Part shown: positions 1 through 8,441 of the stretch, piece by piece
Numbering within the stretch: the stretch's first letter is position 1
Layout of the letters: each line of letters opens with the position of its first letter
Assembly: GCF_003086895.1 (NCBI RefSeq)
Contig: NZ_CP026004.1
Location: 3,446,731-3,510,730, forward strand
Direction: 5' to 3'
DNA from: Stenotrophomonas sp. ESTM1D_MKCIP4_1
Lineage (GTDB): Bacteria > Pseudomonadota > Gammaproteobacteria > Xanthomonadales > Xanthomonadaceae
DNA length: 64,000 nt
Made by a program: the position numbers and the translations under genes
Notes under the pieces: model-generated
Seen by the model: only the letters and a program-made list of their open reading frames with translations
Told to the model about the DNA's origin: nothing
The model's database searches: none

Positions 1-2571
1 CGCGCCGCCGGCACTCTGGTACTCGCGCGATTCGCCCTTCCAGTTGATCTGGGCGTACTGCGGCAGCTCCTCGCGGGTGACCTGCTGTGCCCAGGCGATG
101 GCCTCGCCCAGCGGGTAGCCCGGCGCCAGGCCGGCACTGATGGTGATCGAACGCAGGCGGTTGAAGCGGTTCAGGGTGCCGGCCTCGGCCACTTCGCTGA
201 GGGTGACCAGGTTGGACAGCGGCACCAGTTCGCCGGAATTGGCGCGCACGCGGATGGCGGCGAGGTCGGCCGGGCTGGCGCGGCCATCGCGGCCGGCCTG
301 CACCAGCACGTCGTACTCCTCGCCGTTGTCGACGAAGGTGGTGACGCGGCGCGAGCCCATCATGGTTTCCAGTGCCGAACCGATCGCGGTGACCGGCACG
401 CCCAGATCGGCCGCACGCTGGCGGTCGATGTTCACCCGCATCTGCGGACGGGTTTCCTTGTAGTCCGAATCGGGGCCGACCAAGCCCGGATTGTCGGCCA
501 TGCGCAGCAGGATGCGGTCGCGCCACTGGGCGATTTCCGCATACTCGGGGCCACCCAGCACGATCTGGAACGGCTGGCCGCCGCTGCGCACCAGGCCGCC
601 ACCGACCTGGGTGCGCACGCGCACGCCGCGCAGGGTGTCCAGTTCCTTCTGCAGGTCGTTGGCCACGTCCACGGTGTTTTCGCTGCGCTGGCGCCACGGC
701 TGCAGGAACACGCTGACCCGGCCGGTGTGCATTTCCTCGCTGGCGCCAAAACCACCGGGCACGCGCGGGTTGGCGCGGGCGATGGTCTTGTCGGCACCTA
801 CGTGCGGGGCCAGCAGCGCTTCGACCTGCTGCACCTGCTGCACGGTGTAGTCGTAGCCGGCGCCTTCCGGGCCATCGATCATGATCTGGAACGAGCCACG
901 GTCTTCGGCCGGGGCCAGCTCGGACGGCAGGATCTTCATCAGGCCCCAGCTGGCAGCCAGCGCCAGCGCCATCACCACCAGGTAGATCCAGGTGCGGTCG
1001 ACGTGGTGGTCGAGCACGCGGCCATAGCCCGAGGCCACGCGTTCCAGGTTGCGGTTGATGAAGCCATGCAGGCCTCGCGGCGCCTGGCCGGTATGCGGCT
1101 TGAGCAGCTTGGAGGCCATCATCGGCGTCAGCGTCAGCGCGACGAATGCCGACAGTGCGACCGCTGCGGCCAGTGCCACCGCCAGTTCGCGGAACAGGCG
1201 GCCGGTGTTGCCTTCCAGGAAGCCGACCGGCAGGAACACGGCCACCAGCACGGCGGTGGTGGCGATGACCGCGAAGGCCACCTGCGTGGTGCCGCGCTTG
1301 GATGCGACCAGCGGCGGTTCGCCCAGGTCGATGCGGCGCTGCACGTTTTCCACCACCACGATGGCATCGTCCACCACCAGGCCGATACACAGCACCAGCG
1401 CCAGCAGGGTGAGCAGGTTGATCGAGAAGCCGAAGGCGTACAGCGCGATGAAAGCTGCGACCAGGCACACCGGCACGGTCACCGCTGGAATGAGCGCCGC
1501 GCGGAAACTGCCCAGGAACAGCCAGATGACGGCCAGCACCAGCAGCATCGCTTCAACCAGCGTCGCATAGACGCGGTCGACGGCCGCTTCGATGAAGGTA
1601 GTGTTGTCGAAGGTCACCACGATCTGCGTGCCTTCTGGCAGCGTCGCGGCCACTTTCTCTGCTTCCGCGCGCGCGGCGCGGGCCACATCCAGCGAGTTGG
1701 CGGTGGAGGTCTTGACGATGCCCAGGCCCACGCCCGGTTCACCATTGCTGCGGAAGTAGGCGCGGCGTTCGGCTGACGCCAGCTCGATCTTCGCGACATC
1801 GCCCATGCGCACCACGTAACCATCGCTGCCCTTGCCGAGCGGGATGGTGGCGAAATCCTCGGGCTTCACGTAGTTGCGTTCGACGCGCAGGGTGAAGTCG
1901 CGGTCGGTGGATTCGATGCGGCCGGCCGGCAGTTCCACGTTCTCGTTGCGCAGCGCGGTTTCCACGTCGCCCGTGGTAAGCCCGCGCGCGGCCAACTGGT
2001 CGCGGTCCAGCCAGATGCGCATGGCATAGCGCTGGCGGCCACCGATGCGGACCTGGGCCACGCCGTCCAGGCTGGAAAAGCGGTCGACCACATAGCGGTC
2101 GGCATAGTCGCTCAGTTCCAGCGTGTCCATCGTGGTGGAGGACATGTTGAACCAGATGATCGGATCGGCATCGCTCTCGACCTTGGCGATTTCCGGCGGA
2201 CGCGCCTCTTCCGGCATGCGATCGGCCACGCGGCTGACCGCATCGCGCACATCGTTGGCGGCCGCTTCGATATCGCGGTTGGAGGTGAACTCGATGCTGA
2301 CCTGCGAGCGGCCGTTGCTGCTGCGCGCGTTGATCGTATCGATGCCTTCGATGCCGGCCAGCGCGTCTTCCAGCACCTGTGTGACGCGGCTTTCGATGAC
2401 CGCCGCCGAGGCGCCGGTGTAATCCACCGACACCGAGACGATGGGCGGATCGATGGCGGGCAGCTCACGCAGGGTAAGGCGGGTGAAGGACATGATGCCC
2501 AGCACCACCAGCAGCAGGCTCATCACTACGGCAAACACCGGCCGCTGGATGGAGATGTCCGACAGTTTCAT
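1..2571 (-). CDS. RND multidrug efflux permease, partial (C-terminal part beyond the window)
   Basis: Inner-membrane resistance-nodulation-division transporter of the AcrB/MexB (HAE1) type, which exports drugs using the proton gradient. The 857 residues present cover the N-terminal transmembrane helix, the first large periplasmic porter region, helices 2-7 and the start of the second periplasmic region. The paired aspartates expected in helix 4 are visible in GLVVDDAIVV, and the helix 5-6 region is well conserved. The reading frame is open to base 1, so the C-terminus is missing. The ATG overlaps the TGA of the adaptor gene by four bases (ATGA), so the two are translated as a coupled pair. 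No outer-membrane factor gene follows the adaptor on the side seen. In S. maltophilia the two-gene SmeMN pair has this arrangement and may be the same locus, but I could not verify that. Confidence 0.93.
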   Translation of the reverse strand, partial: MKLSDISIQRPVFAVVMSLLLVVLGIMSFTRLTLRELPAIDPPIVSVSVDYTGASAAVIESRVTQVLEDALAGIEGIDTINARSSNGRSQVSIEFTSNRDIEAAANDVRDAVSRVADRMPEEARPPEIAKVESDADPIIWFNMSSTTMDTLELSDYADRYVVDRFSSLDGVAQVRIGGRQRYAMRIWLDRDQLAARGLTTGDVETALRNENVELPAGRIESTDRDFTLRVERNYVKPEDFATIPLGKGSDGYVVRMGDVAKIELASAERRAYFRSNGEPGVGLGIVKTSTANSLDVARAARAEAEKVAATLPEGTQIVVTFDNTTFIEAAVDRVYATLVEAMLLVLAVIWLFLGSFRAALIPAVTVPVCLVAAFIALYAFGFSINLLTLLALVLCIGLVVDDAIVVVENVQRRIDLGEPPLVASKRGTTQVAFAVIATTAVLVAVFLPVGFLEGNTGRLFRELAVALAAAVALSAFVALTLTPMMASKLLKPHTGQAPRGLHGFINRNLERVASGYGRVLDHHVDRTWIYLVVMALALAASWGLMKILPSELAPAEDRGSFQIMIDGPEGAGYDYTVQQVQQVEALLAPHVGADKTIARANPRVPGGFGASEEMHTGRVSVFLQPWRQRSENTVDVANDLQKELDTLRGVRVRTQVGGGLVRSGGQPFQIVLGGPEYAEIAQWRDRILLRMADNPGLVGPDSDYKETRPQMRVNIDRQRAADLGVPVTAIGSALETMMGSRRVTTFVDNGEEYDVLVQAGRDGRASPADLAAIRVRANSGELVPLSNLVTLSEVAEAGTLNRFNRLRSITISAGLAPGYPLGEAIAWAQQVTREELPQYAQINWKGESREYQSAGGA

Positions 2572-3674
2572 CCGCCGTTGCCCTCAGCCGCAGCTGCAGC
2601 CGGCGCTTCGACCGGTGCGGTACCGCTGGCCGGCGCCGCGTTGGTCGCCGCGACCTTCAGGCCGGCGCGCAGCTTGCCGGTGCCATCGACGACGATGCGT
2701 TCACCGCCCTGCAGGCCCTGGCGGATCTCGACCACGCCCGCACGACGTGCGCCGGTGGTCACGTCCACGCGTTCGACGGTGTCATCGGCCTTGATGCGGT
2801 ACACGAAGGTATCGCGGCCGACCTGCACCACGGCGATTTCCGGCACCACCAGCGCCGGGCGCTCGGGGCGGAACAGGCGCACGTCCAGCAGCATGCCCGG
2901 GCGCAGCGCGTGGTCGCTGTTGGCGAAGTCGGCGCGGACGGTCACCGCGCGGGTGGCCGGATCGATGCGCGCATCGATGGTGGTCACGTCACCTTCAAAG
3001 GTGCGCCCCGGCCAGGCCACGCTCGTTGCGCTGACCTTGTCGCCGAGGGAAAGCGCGGCCATTTCCACTTCCGGCACCTGGAAATCGACGTGCATGCGCT
3101 CGAGGTCATCCAGGGTGGCGATGACCGTGGTGGGGGTCAGCAGCGTGCCCGGGCTGACCTGGCGGATGCCCAGCACGCCGGCGAACGGCGCACGCACGCG
3201 GCGGTCACCGATGTCCGCCTGCATCTGCGCCACGCGCGCTTCGGCGGCGTCGCGGATCGACTTCTGGGTATCGAGGGTGGCGCTGGACACGAGGCGCTGG
3301 ATGGCCAGCTCACGCTGCCGCTTGTACAGCTGGTCGGCTTCGTGGAAGGTTGCCTGCGCCTGCACCAGCGCGGCTTCCTGGGCCTGCCCGCGCAGGGTTA
3401 CCAAGGGAGCACCCGCGGCAACCTGCTGGCCACTTTCAAAGTGCACGCGCTCGACGATCTCGCTGACCTTGGCGGTGACGCTGATGGATTCACGTGCCTT
3501 GGCCGTACCCAGCGCCTGCAGGGTGTCGTTCCACTGCGAGGGCTGCACGACCTGCGCGGTGACCGGCACCGCTTCGCCCTGCCGACGCGCGGCGGCCTCC
3601 TGTTTGCCTGCGCACCCGGCCAGGACGGCCAGGCAGAGGCCAAGGGCCAGGGTCGAAGTGATACGAGCCAACAT
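2568..3674 (-). CDS. RND efflux periplasmic adaptor (membrane fusion) lipoprotein
   Basis: The 368-residue product links the RND permease to an outer-membrane channel. It starts at MLARITSTLALG and has a lipoprotein signal ending in LAVLAGC at about residue 21, so it should be anchored by lipid to the inner membrane. Next come a biotinyl-lipoyl-like half-motif, an alpha-helical hairpin (about residues 90-150), the second lipoyl half (VRAPFAGVLG) and beta-barrel and membrane-proximal domains. The last 25 residues are rich in Ala, Pro and Glu. The frame stays open to an earlier ATG at 4079, but that extension has no family counterpart and lies partly in repeat DNA, so the start at 3674 was chosen. 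The gene is first in the operon, upstream of the permease. Confidence 0.93.
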   Translation of the reverse strand: MLARITSTLALGLCLAVLAGCAGKQEAAARRQGEAVPVTAQVVQPSQWNDTLQALGTAKARESISVTAKVSEIVERVHFESGQQVAAGAPLVTLRGQAQEAALVQAQATFHEADQLYKRQRELAIQRLVSSATLDTQKSIRDAAEARVAQMQADIGDRRVRAPFAGVLGIRQVSPGTLLTPTTVIATLDDLERMHVDFQVPEVEMAALSLGDKVSATSVAWPGRTFEGDVTTIDARIDPATRAVTVRADFANSDHALRPGMLLDVRLFRPERPALVVPEIAVVQVGRDTFVYRIKADDTVERVDVTTGARRAGVVEIRQGLQGGERIVVDGTGKLRAGLKVAATNAAPASGTAPVEAPAAAAAEGNGG

Positions 3675-3937
3675 GAAAGGTCCTGGTTGATCCACGGCCG
3701 CCGAGTGTAGGCAAGGGGCTGCGAAGACGATATGTGCCAAGCGTTTACCGGCGTGGAACGGGCCATGCGGTAGCGCCATGAACCCCTTCCGTGCAAGGCT
3801 CCCGGGGGCAGTGTCGACGTATGTCGGGATGTATCCAGGGGCACTTTGTCGTGCGCTGTCATCGTACAGTCGAGTCTGCTTGGCAGAGGGCGCCAGGCGG
3901 GGGTCGGCCCTGGCGGGGTCCGGCCCCGTTTTTTTTG
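3675..3937. other. non-coding leader of the efflux operon
   Basis: No convincing gene is present in these 263 bases. They should contain the promoter of the efflux operon, but no clear -35/-10 pair could be chosen. A GC-rich stem followed by eight T residues (about 3900-3936, plus-strand sense) resembles a terminator. No plus-strand gene lies upstream of it, so it may belong to the repeat that starts at 3938. Confidence 0.4.
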
Positions 3938-4142
3938 GGTCTCGGCAGGGCTTGCAGCCCTGCACCTGCAGAAGCCAGAGCCGAAGCAACAGCAGAAGCG
4001 GGCTATCCGTGGGATGGCGGGGGGGGGTCCGGTTGAGGGGGACGGCGTGAATCCGTCCATGGAGCCTCGGTCGCGCCATCCATGGCGCTCACGCCCCCTC
4101 AACCGGACCCACCCCGCCTTCGACAGTTTCCTGCGAGCTGTA
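3938..4142 (+). repeat. structured intergenic repeat, copy A (inverted relative to copy B)
   Basis: A composite palindromic element of about 205 nt. It opens with a small hairpin around GGGCTTGCAGCCC (3949-3961). A conserved CCGTGGGATGGCGGGG stretch follows and leads into a long stem: the 5' arm is at 4016-4041 and the 3' arm at 4094-4118, pairing with one internal mismatch. The 52-nt interior (4042-4093) carries its own hairpin, GCGCCAT-CC-ATGGCGC, at 4073-4088. Homology to copy B resumes after the stem, up to about 4142. No protein is encoded. Confidence 0.8.
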
Positions 4143-4163
4143 GGAACCTGCTGCTGATGGTGG

Positions 4164-4184
4164 GTGCCGACCGTTGGTCGGCAC
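4164..4184. repeat. short palindrome of the GTGCCGACC type
   Basis: Perfect 9-bp inverted repeat (GTGCCGACC, loop GTT, GGTCGGCAC). It resembles the stems of SMAG elements but lacks the GTAG end. It lies between the two large structured repeats. Confidence 0.7.
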
Positions 4185-4215
4185 CGATGAATTCATTCGA
4201 TATCTGACGGATTTC

Positions 4216-4238
4216 ATCCACGCATGGCGTGGATCTAC
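4216..4238 (-). repeat. SMAG (GTAG) palindromic element
   Basis: ATCCACGC and GCGTGGAT arms around a 3-nt loop, with CTAC on the plus strand (GTAG on the minus strand). It is flanked by imperfect direct copies of TCGATATCTGAC at 4198 and 4266, which could mark an old duplication around the insertion. Confidence 0.85.
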
Positions 4239-4280
4239 TGGCCAAGCCCTGACCCCAGATGAATATCGATATCTGACAGA

Positions 4281-4482
4281 TACAGCCGCCAGCCAACTGT
4301 CAGAGGTGGGGCGGTGTGGGTGGGCAGGACCGTTGGCGCCATGGATGGCGCCATCGAGCCCCCATGGATGGGTTTACGGCGTGTCCTGACCACCCACACC
4401 GCCCCGCCATCCCACGGAATGCCCGCTGTTGCCTTTGACGTTGACGTCAGCAGGTGCAGGGCTGCAAGCCCTGCCGAAACCC
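4281..4482 (-). repeat. structured intergenic repeat, copy B (inverted)
   Basis: Same architecture as the element at 3938-4142, in opposite orientation. The long stem arms are 4308-4330 and 4383-4405 (23 bp, one mismatch; the 3' arm can be read to 4408 to match the 26-nt arm of copy A). They enclose a 52-nt interior (4331-4382) that is identical to copy A at about 42 of 52 positions. The hairpin around GCTGCAAGCC and the block CCATCCCACGG are shared with copy A. It ends seven bases before the stop codon of the LysR-type gene. Confidence 0.8.
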
Positions 4483-4488
4483 CACCCC

Positions 4489-5472
4489 TCAGACCGTGAT
4501 GGTCTGGGTCAGCGATTCCCACGTCGGCGGCACCGGCCATGCGGCGGCCTGGTTGCCATCCAGCACCCGCCGCAGGTCGCGCGGATCGATCTGTGGCGCC
4601 AGCACATGCACCAGCTCCAGCGCGTAATCGCGCAGCACCCGGTCGCGCGGCAGCACCGCCCATGCGATGCACTCGGTGATCGGTTCCGGCGCCGGCCACG
4701 CGCGCAGGTCTTCGTCGTTGGAACTGACCGCCATCTCGGCCAGCAGGCCCACGCCCAGGCCCGTGCGTACATAGGTCTTGATCAGGTCGGCATCCAGCGC
4801 GGTCAACGCCAGGTCCGGTACCAGGCCGCTGCCCGCGAAGGCGCGCTGCAGCGAAGAATTGGGGCGGGTGGAGGATTCGTAGCTGATCAACGGCTGGCGG
4901 GCCAGCGCGGCCAGGTCCGGGGCGCGACCGGCGCGGTCCAGCGGGTGGCCCTTGGGCACCACCACCAGCCGCCGCCAGCGGAACAACGGCACCGCGATGC
5001 CATCGGTCGGCTCACCACCGGCCGTGCTGATGATCGCGATATCCGCATCCCCCTGGTTCAGGCGGTCCAGCGCATCCGCCTCACCGGCCTGTTGCAGGTG
5101 CACGCTCACCTGCGGGTACGCCTGCTTGATTGCCGCCACCGCTGGCGGCAGCACGAAGCGCGCCTGGGTGTGGGTAGTGGTCAGGATCAGCTGGCCCTGG
5201 CTCTCGCGCCGCTGGTTCGCGGCGTAGGTGCGGATGTTGTTGGCCTCGGCCAGCACCGCGCGGGCGCGGGAAATCACTTCGGTCCCGGCCGGCGTGACCG
5301 ATTCCAGGCTGCGCCCCTTGCGTACGAACAGCAGGAAGCCCAGCTCGTCCTCCAGCTGCTTGAGCTGCTTGGACAGGCCGGGCTGGGTGGCGTGCACGCG
5401 CGATGCCGCGAGCGTGATGTTCATCTCGGCATCGGCGATGGCAACCAGGTAGCGCAGCTGGGTAAGCGTCAT
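4489..5472 (-). CDS. cysB: LysR-family regulator of the CysB type
   Basis: The 327-residue product is close to the 324 residues of E. coli CysB. An N-terminal winged helix-turn-helix (about residues 1-60, TQPGLSKQLKQLEDEL) is followed by the CysB effector-binding domain. The conserved blocks TTTHTQARFVLP and DADLIKTYVRTGLGVG are characteristic of the CysB/Cbl subgroup, which binds O- or N-acetylserine and activates sulfate assimilation and cysteine synthesis. It is transcribed divergently from cysM, which supports a role in controlling cysteine biosynthesis and its own gene. Assignment to the CysB subgroup is strong. Whether it is the only CysB of the genome cannot be told from this window. 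Confidence 0.88.
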   Translation of the reverse strand: MTLTQLRYLVAIADAEMNITLAASRVHATQPGLSKQLKQLEDELGFLLFVRKGRSLESVTPAGTEVISRARAVLAEANNIRTYAANQRRESQGQLILTTTHTQARFVLPPAVAAIKQAYPQVSVHLQQAGEADALDRLNQGDADIAIISTAGGEPTDGIAVPLFRWRRLVVVPKGHPLDRAGRAPDLAALARQPLISYESSTRPNSSLQRAFAGSGLVPDLALTALDADLIKTYVRTGLGVGLLAEMAVSSNDEDLRAWPAPEPITECIAWAVLPRDRVLRDYALELVHVLAPQIDPRDLRRVLDGNQAAAWPVPPTWESLTQTITV

Positions 5473-5679
5473 GGCGGGCGGGGGCGCAGGGGCGGATGTC
5501 CACTCTAGGGTCTATTACCGTCACCAGCTTATAACCAAACGTTGTTTAAGAAAGGCATCTGGTCATTTCCGGGCGTCATATGCGGGCGCTACGGTCAGCC
5601 GGCAGCCGCTGGCCTGAACGGCCAGCCTCCCTCTTCCGCCCCGCCGGCCCCCGGCGCGGCCCGCTTCCGGAGCGCTTCC
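5473..5679. promoter_or_regulatory. divergent cysB-cysM control region
   Basis: The 207-bp gap between the divergent regulator and cysM includes an AT-rich patch at about 5525-5560 (TTATAACCAAACGTTGTTTA) in otherwise GC-rich DNA. CysB-type activators bind AT-rich, weakly dyadic sites, so this is the most likely operator and promoter area. The exact promoter was not resolved. Confidence 0.45.
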
Positions 5680-6639
5680 ATGGCCCTGTACGACTCCATC
5701 CTCGACACCGTCGGCAACACCCCCATCGTCAAACTGCAGCGCCTGGCCCCGCAGGGCGTGACCCTGTACGCCAAGGTCGAGTCGTTCAACCCGGGGGGCT
5801 CGGTGAAGGACCGCCTGGCCCTGGCCATCATCCTCGATGCCGAGGCCCGCGGCCTGCTCAAGCCCGGCGACACGATCGTGGAAGCCACCTCGGGCAATAC
5901 GGGCGTGGCCCTGGCCATGGTGGCCGCGGCGCGCGGCTACAAGTTCGTCGCCACCATGGTCGAGACCTTCTCGGTGGAACGGCGCAAGCTGATGCGTGCC
6001 TATGGCGCCAAGGTCATCCTGACCCCGGCAGCCGAGCGTGGCAGCGGCATGGTACGCAGGGCGCGCGAGCTGGCCGAAGAGCACGGCTGGTTCCTGGCCA
6101 GCCAGTTCGCCAACCCGGCCAACCCGGCCTATCACCGCAACACCACGGCGGCGGAGATCCTGCGCGACTTTGCCGGCAAGCGGCTGGACTACTTCGTGAG
6201 TGGCTGGGGTACGGGTGGCACCCTCACCGGCGTTGGCGAAGTGCTGAAGGTCGCCCGGCCGCAGACGCGCATCGTGGCCACCGAACCGGCCGGCGCGGCG
6301 CTGCTGAAGGGGGATGACTGGAAGCCGCACAAGATCCAGGGCTGGACCCCGGATTTCGTGCCGGACGTGCTCAACCGCGACGTGGTGGATGAACTGCTGA
6401 CGGTCGAAGATGACCGCGCGATCGCCACCGCGCGCCGCCTGGCGGCCGAGGAAGGCCTCTTCGTCGGCATCTCGGCCGGCGCCACGGTGGCCAGCGCGCT
6501 GGATGTGGCCAGCCGCGCCGAAGCCGGGTCGGTGATTCTGGCGATGCTGCCGGACACCGGCGAACGCTACTTCTCCACGCCGTTGTTCGCCGATGTGAAC
6601 GAAGGATCCGACGACGACTGGCTGGCCGGCCTGCCGTAA
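5680..6639 (+). CDS. cysM: cysteine synthase, CysM-like (PLP-dependent)
   Basis: The 319-residue PLP-dependent fold-type II enzyme makes cysteine from O-acetylserine and sulfide or thiosulfate. The PLP lysine lies in NPGGSVKDR (about residue 43). The substrate loop TSGNTG and the phosphate-binding loop GTGGT are both present. Its length and sequence suit the CysK/CysM family; CysM is preferred on overall character but CysK cannot be excluded. The start MALYDSILDTVGNTP matches the family N-terminus. The upstream in-frame ATG at 5542 would add 46 unconserved residues that run through the promoter area. The divergent CysB-type regulator fits the pathway. Confidence 0.85.
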   Translation: MALYDSILDTVGNTPIVKLQRLAPQGVTLYAKVESFNPGGSVKDRLALAIILDAEARGLLKPGDTIVEATSGNTGVALAMVAAARGYKFVATMVETFSVERRKLMRAYGAKVILTPAAERGSGMVRRARELAEEHGWFLASQFANPANPAYHRNTTAAEILRDFAGKRLDYFVSGWGTGGTLTGVGEVLKVARPQTRIVATEPAGAALLKGDDWKPHKIQGWTPDFVPDVLNRDVVDELLTVEDDRAIATARRLAAEEGLFVGISAGATVASALDVASRAEAGSVILAMLPDTGERYFSTPLFADVNEGSDDDWLAGLP

Positions 6640-6643
6640 GCCC

Positions 6644-6683
6644 GGGGTCGGATCCCTTTCCCGCAGGGAAAGCCTCTGACCCC
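6644..6683. repeat. GGGGTC-type 40-nt palindrome
   Basis: Begins GGGGTCGGATCCC and ends with the complementary CTCTGACCCC, around a CTTTCCCGCAGGGAAAG hairpin. It sits four bases after the cysM stop codon and could end its transcript, although no T-run follows. It is a member of the seven-copy family described in the findings. Confidence 0.75.
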
Positions 6684-6705
6684 AGACCAACGTAAACCGA
6701 AGATA

Positions 6706-6745
6706 GGGGTCAGCGCCTTTTCCATGCGGAAAAGGATCTGACCCC
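6706..6745. repeat. GGGGTC-type 40-nt palindrome
   Basis: Second copy in the cysM-macro-domain gene gap. GGGGTCAGCGCC pairs with GGATCTGACCCC around CTTTTCCATGCGGAAAAG. The sequence between this copy and the gene at 6909 holds nothing else recognisable. Confidence 0.75.
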
Positions 6746-6908
6746 TTTCTGCTTCAGCCTGCGTGAAGGTGCTGCCCCCCATCGTGCGTGAAGGCCGTAA
6801 ATCGCAGCGCGTGAGACGGTCATGACGCAGCATGGATGCCCTCTCCACTACGGTGGGTGCAGCCAGCGCGGGCACGGCGCGCAACAACAACAGGCAGGAG
6901 ACGGACGC

Positions 6909-7505
6909 ATGAAGATCGAAGTGTGGCAGGGCGACATCACGACCCTGGCGGTGGATGCGATCGTCAACGCGGCCAATGAAACCCTGCTCGGCGGGGGTGG
7001 CGTGGACGGTGCCATCCACCGCGCGGCCGGGCCGGATCTGCTTGCCGAGTGCGAGCGCCTGCCGGAACTGCGGCCGGGCGTGCGCTGCCCGACCGGGGAA
7101 GTGCGCGCCACGGGTGCCCATGCCCTCCCCGCGCGGCATGTGCTGCATACGGTCGGCCCGGTGTGGCATGACGGACAGCGCGACGAGCCGGCCCTGCTGG
7201 CCAACTGCTACTGGAAATCGCTGCAGTTGGCCGAGTCGCTGGGCGTGCAGTCGATCGCGTTCCCGGCCATCAGCTGCGGTGTCTATGGCTACCCGCTGTA
7301 CCAGGCCGCGCAGGTGGCAGTGACCGAAACACTGGCGTGGCAGCGCAGCCATGCGCAGCCGATGCGCATCGTGCTGGTCGCTTTCAACACCGCGACCGCC
7401 AAGGCATACCAGCAGGCACTGGCTGCCGCCGGCCAGGCGGTGGAAGCCGAACGCATCGTGCCGCTACCGCCGCTGGGCGATACCGGATTTGCCGCGGCGC
7501 ATTGA
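6909..7505 (+). CDS. macro-domain protein (O-acetyl-ADP-ribose deacetylase-like)
   Basis: The 198-residue single macro domain is of the MacroD/YmdB type, which binds ADP-ribose and removes O-acetyl-ADP-ribose or mono-ADP-ribose from proteins. The ADP-ribose signature [20 protein letters not shown] is at about residues 22-41, and GVYGYP in the distal phosphate loop is also present. The start [11 protein letters not shown] is preceded by AGGAGA at a good distance; the longer frame from 6822 has no domain match. The C-terminal 25 residues extend beyond the domain. It is monocistronic, with no DarT-like toxin next to it, so a housekeeping rather than antitoxin role is more likely. Confidence 0.88.
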   Translation: MKIEVWQGDITTLAVDAIVNAANETLLGGGGVDGAIHRAAGPDLLAECERLPELRPGVRCPTGEVRATGAHALPARHVLHTVGPVWHDGQRDEPALLANCYWKSLQLAESLGVQSIAFPAISCGVYGYPLYQAAQVAVTETLAWQRSHAQPMRIVLVAFNTATAKAYQQALAAAGQAVEAERIVPLPPLGDTGFAAAH

Positions 7506-7552
7506 GGCGCTGCAATGAGCGTGGATGCGACACGGCATCCACGCATCACGGC

Positions 7553-7575
7553 ATCCACTCATGGCGTGGATCTAC
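7553..7575 (-). repeat. SMAG (GTAG) element supplying a stop codon
   Basis: Arms ATCCACTC and GCGTGGAT with CTAC at 7572-7575, in the convergent gap between the macro-domain gene and the lipoprotein gene. The TAG of GTAG is the stop codon of the lipoprotein gene. Confidence 0.85.
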
Positions 7576-8306
7576 TGCGCTTCGGTGCGCTGGACGTCCA
7601 ACGTGAAATCGCCGGTGTCCCCAGCGTCCAGGCTGCTGACAGTGAGGGTGTAGCGGCCGGGCTGCAATGCCAGGCGGATGCGCGAGTCGGTTCCCTCACC
7701 GTCTTCGTCATCGTCGTTCTCGACATCCTCGCCCTCACCCTCCAGCGCCAGCACGGTGTCGAACGCCTCCGAGCGCAGGTCGATGCCGTAGTGGCCCGGT
7801 GTGTCCACCTGCAGGGTGTACGTCTGCGACGGGTCCAGCAACAGGTCGGCAATACGCCCGGTGTTGATGATCGGCTTGCCATCGTAAGGCGCGAGCACTT
7901 CGGCACGCAGCCGGAACAGACCGTAGGACTCCGGCCCGAAAGCATTCACTGCGATCTGGTAGGTGCCCGCACCTGCGGCACGGAACGCGACAGCGGCGTT
8001 GCCGCCCTCATAGCCGGTGTGGCTGCGGGTGATCACTTTCCCATCATGGAAAATGGTCATCGCGCCGCTGAGCGCGCCGGTCATCGTGATACCGACCCGC
8101 TGCTTGTCCTGCAGGGTGATCTGGTACAGCTGATGGTGGCTGCCATCGTTGAAGTTCACGCCGCTGCGCGAGGTGATTTCGCCGGATACGGGTTTGTCGA
8201 ACTGCAGGACCGGCACCGTGCCCGATGGCCCCGGTGGGCCGATACGGTTGCAGCCTGCCGCGCAGAGCACGGTGGCCAGGCCCAGCGCGAGGGTGGTGGT
8301 ACGCAT
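7572..8306 (-). CDS. predicted lipoprotein with a PPC-like beta-sandwich domain
   Basis: The 244-residue product has a lipoprotein signal (MRTTTLALGLATVLCAAGC). A short Gly/Pro segment (GPPGPSG) follows, and then two beta-rich repeats of the kind found in bacterial pre-peptidase C-terminal (PPC) domains, each ending in a YxLxV-type strand (TYTLQVDTPGHYGIDL, RYTLTVSSLDAGDTGDF). A very acidic stretch (EDVENDDDEDGEGTD, about residues 200-215) interrupts the second domain and could bind cations. No enzyme signature is visible. It starts at the ATG preceded by GGGAGA. It is probably periplasmic or outer-membrane anchored, function unknown. The fba terminator separates it from fba, so it is likely monocistronic. 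Confidence 0.75.
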   Translation of the reverse strand: MRTTTLALGLATVLCAAGCNRIGPPGPSGTVPVLQFDKPVSGEITSRSGVNFNDGSHHQLYQITLQDKQRVGITMTGALSGAMTIFHDGKVITRSHTGYEGGNAAVAFRAAGAGTYQIAVNAFGPESYGLFRLRAEVLAPYDGKPIINTGRIADLLLDPSQTYTLQVDTPGHYGIDLRSEAFDTVLALEGEGEDVENDDDEDGEGTDSRIRLALQPGRYTLTVSSLDAGDTGDFTLDVQRTEAQ

Positions 8307-8379
8307 TGAGCATCTCCCTGGCCTTTCCGTATACCCCAGGCGCACAGGCCTTGCGCGAGGGAGCAGCAACGATACCCGC

Positions 8380-8412
8380 AAAAGCAGACGCCGGCAGGAT
8401 GCCGGCGTCTGC
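8380..8412 (-). terminator. rho-independent terminator of fba
   Basis: Perfect 12-bp stem (GCAGACGCCGGC, loop AGGAT) at 8384-8412, followed on the minus strand by TTTTGC. It lies 30 bases after the fba stop codon. Confidence 0.85.
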
Positions 8413-8441
8413 GTGTCACGTCATGCAGGGAATGGGACGGC

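Noticed and set aside
3900..3936. Terminator-like stem plus T8 on the plus strand
   Set aside because: No plus-strand gene lies upstream to be terminated. It is reported only as part of the non-coding leader.
5542..5679. N-terminal extension of cysM from an upstream ATG
   Set aside because: The extra 46 residues are not conserved in the family and overlap the AT-rich divergent promoter. The ATG at 5680 gives the expected N-terminus.
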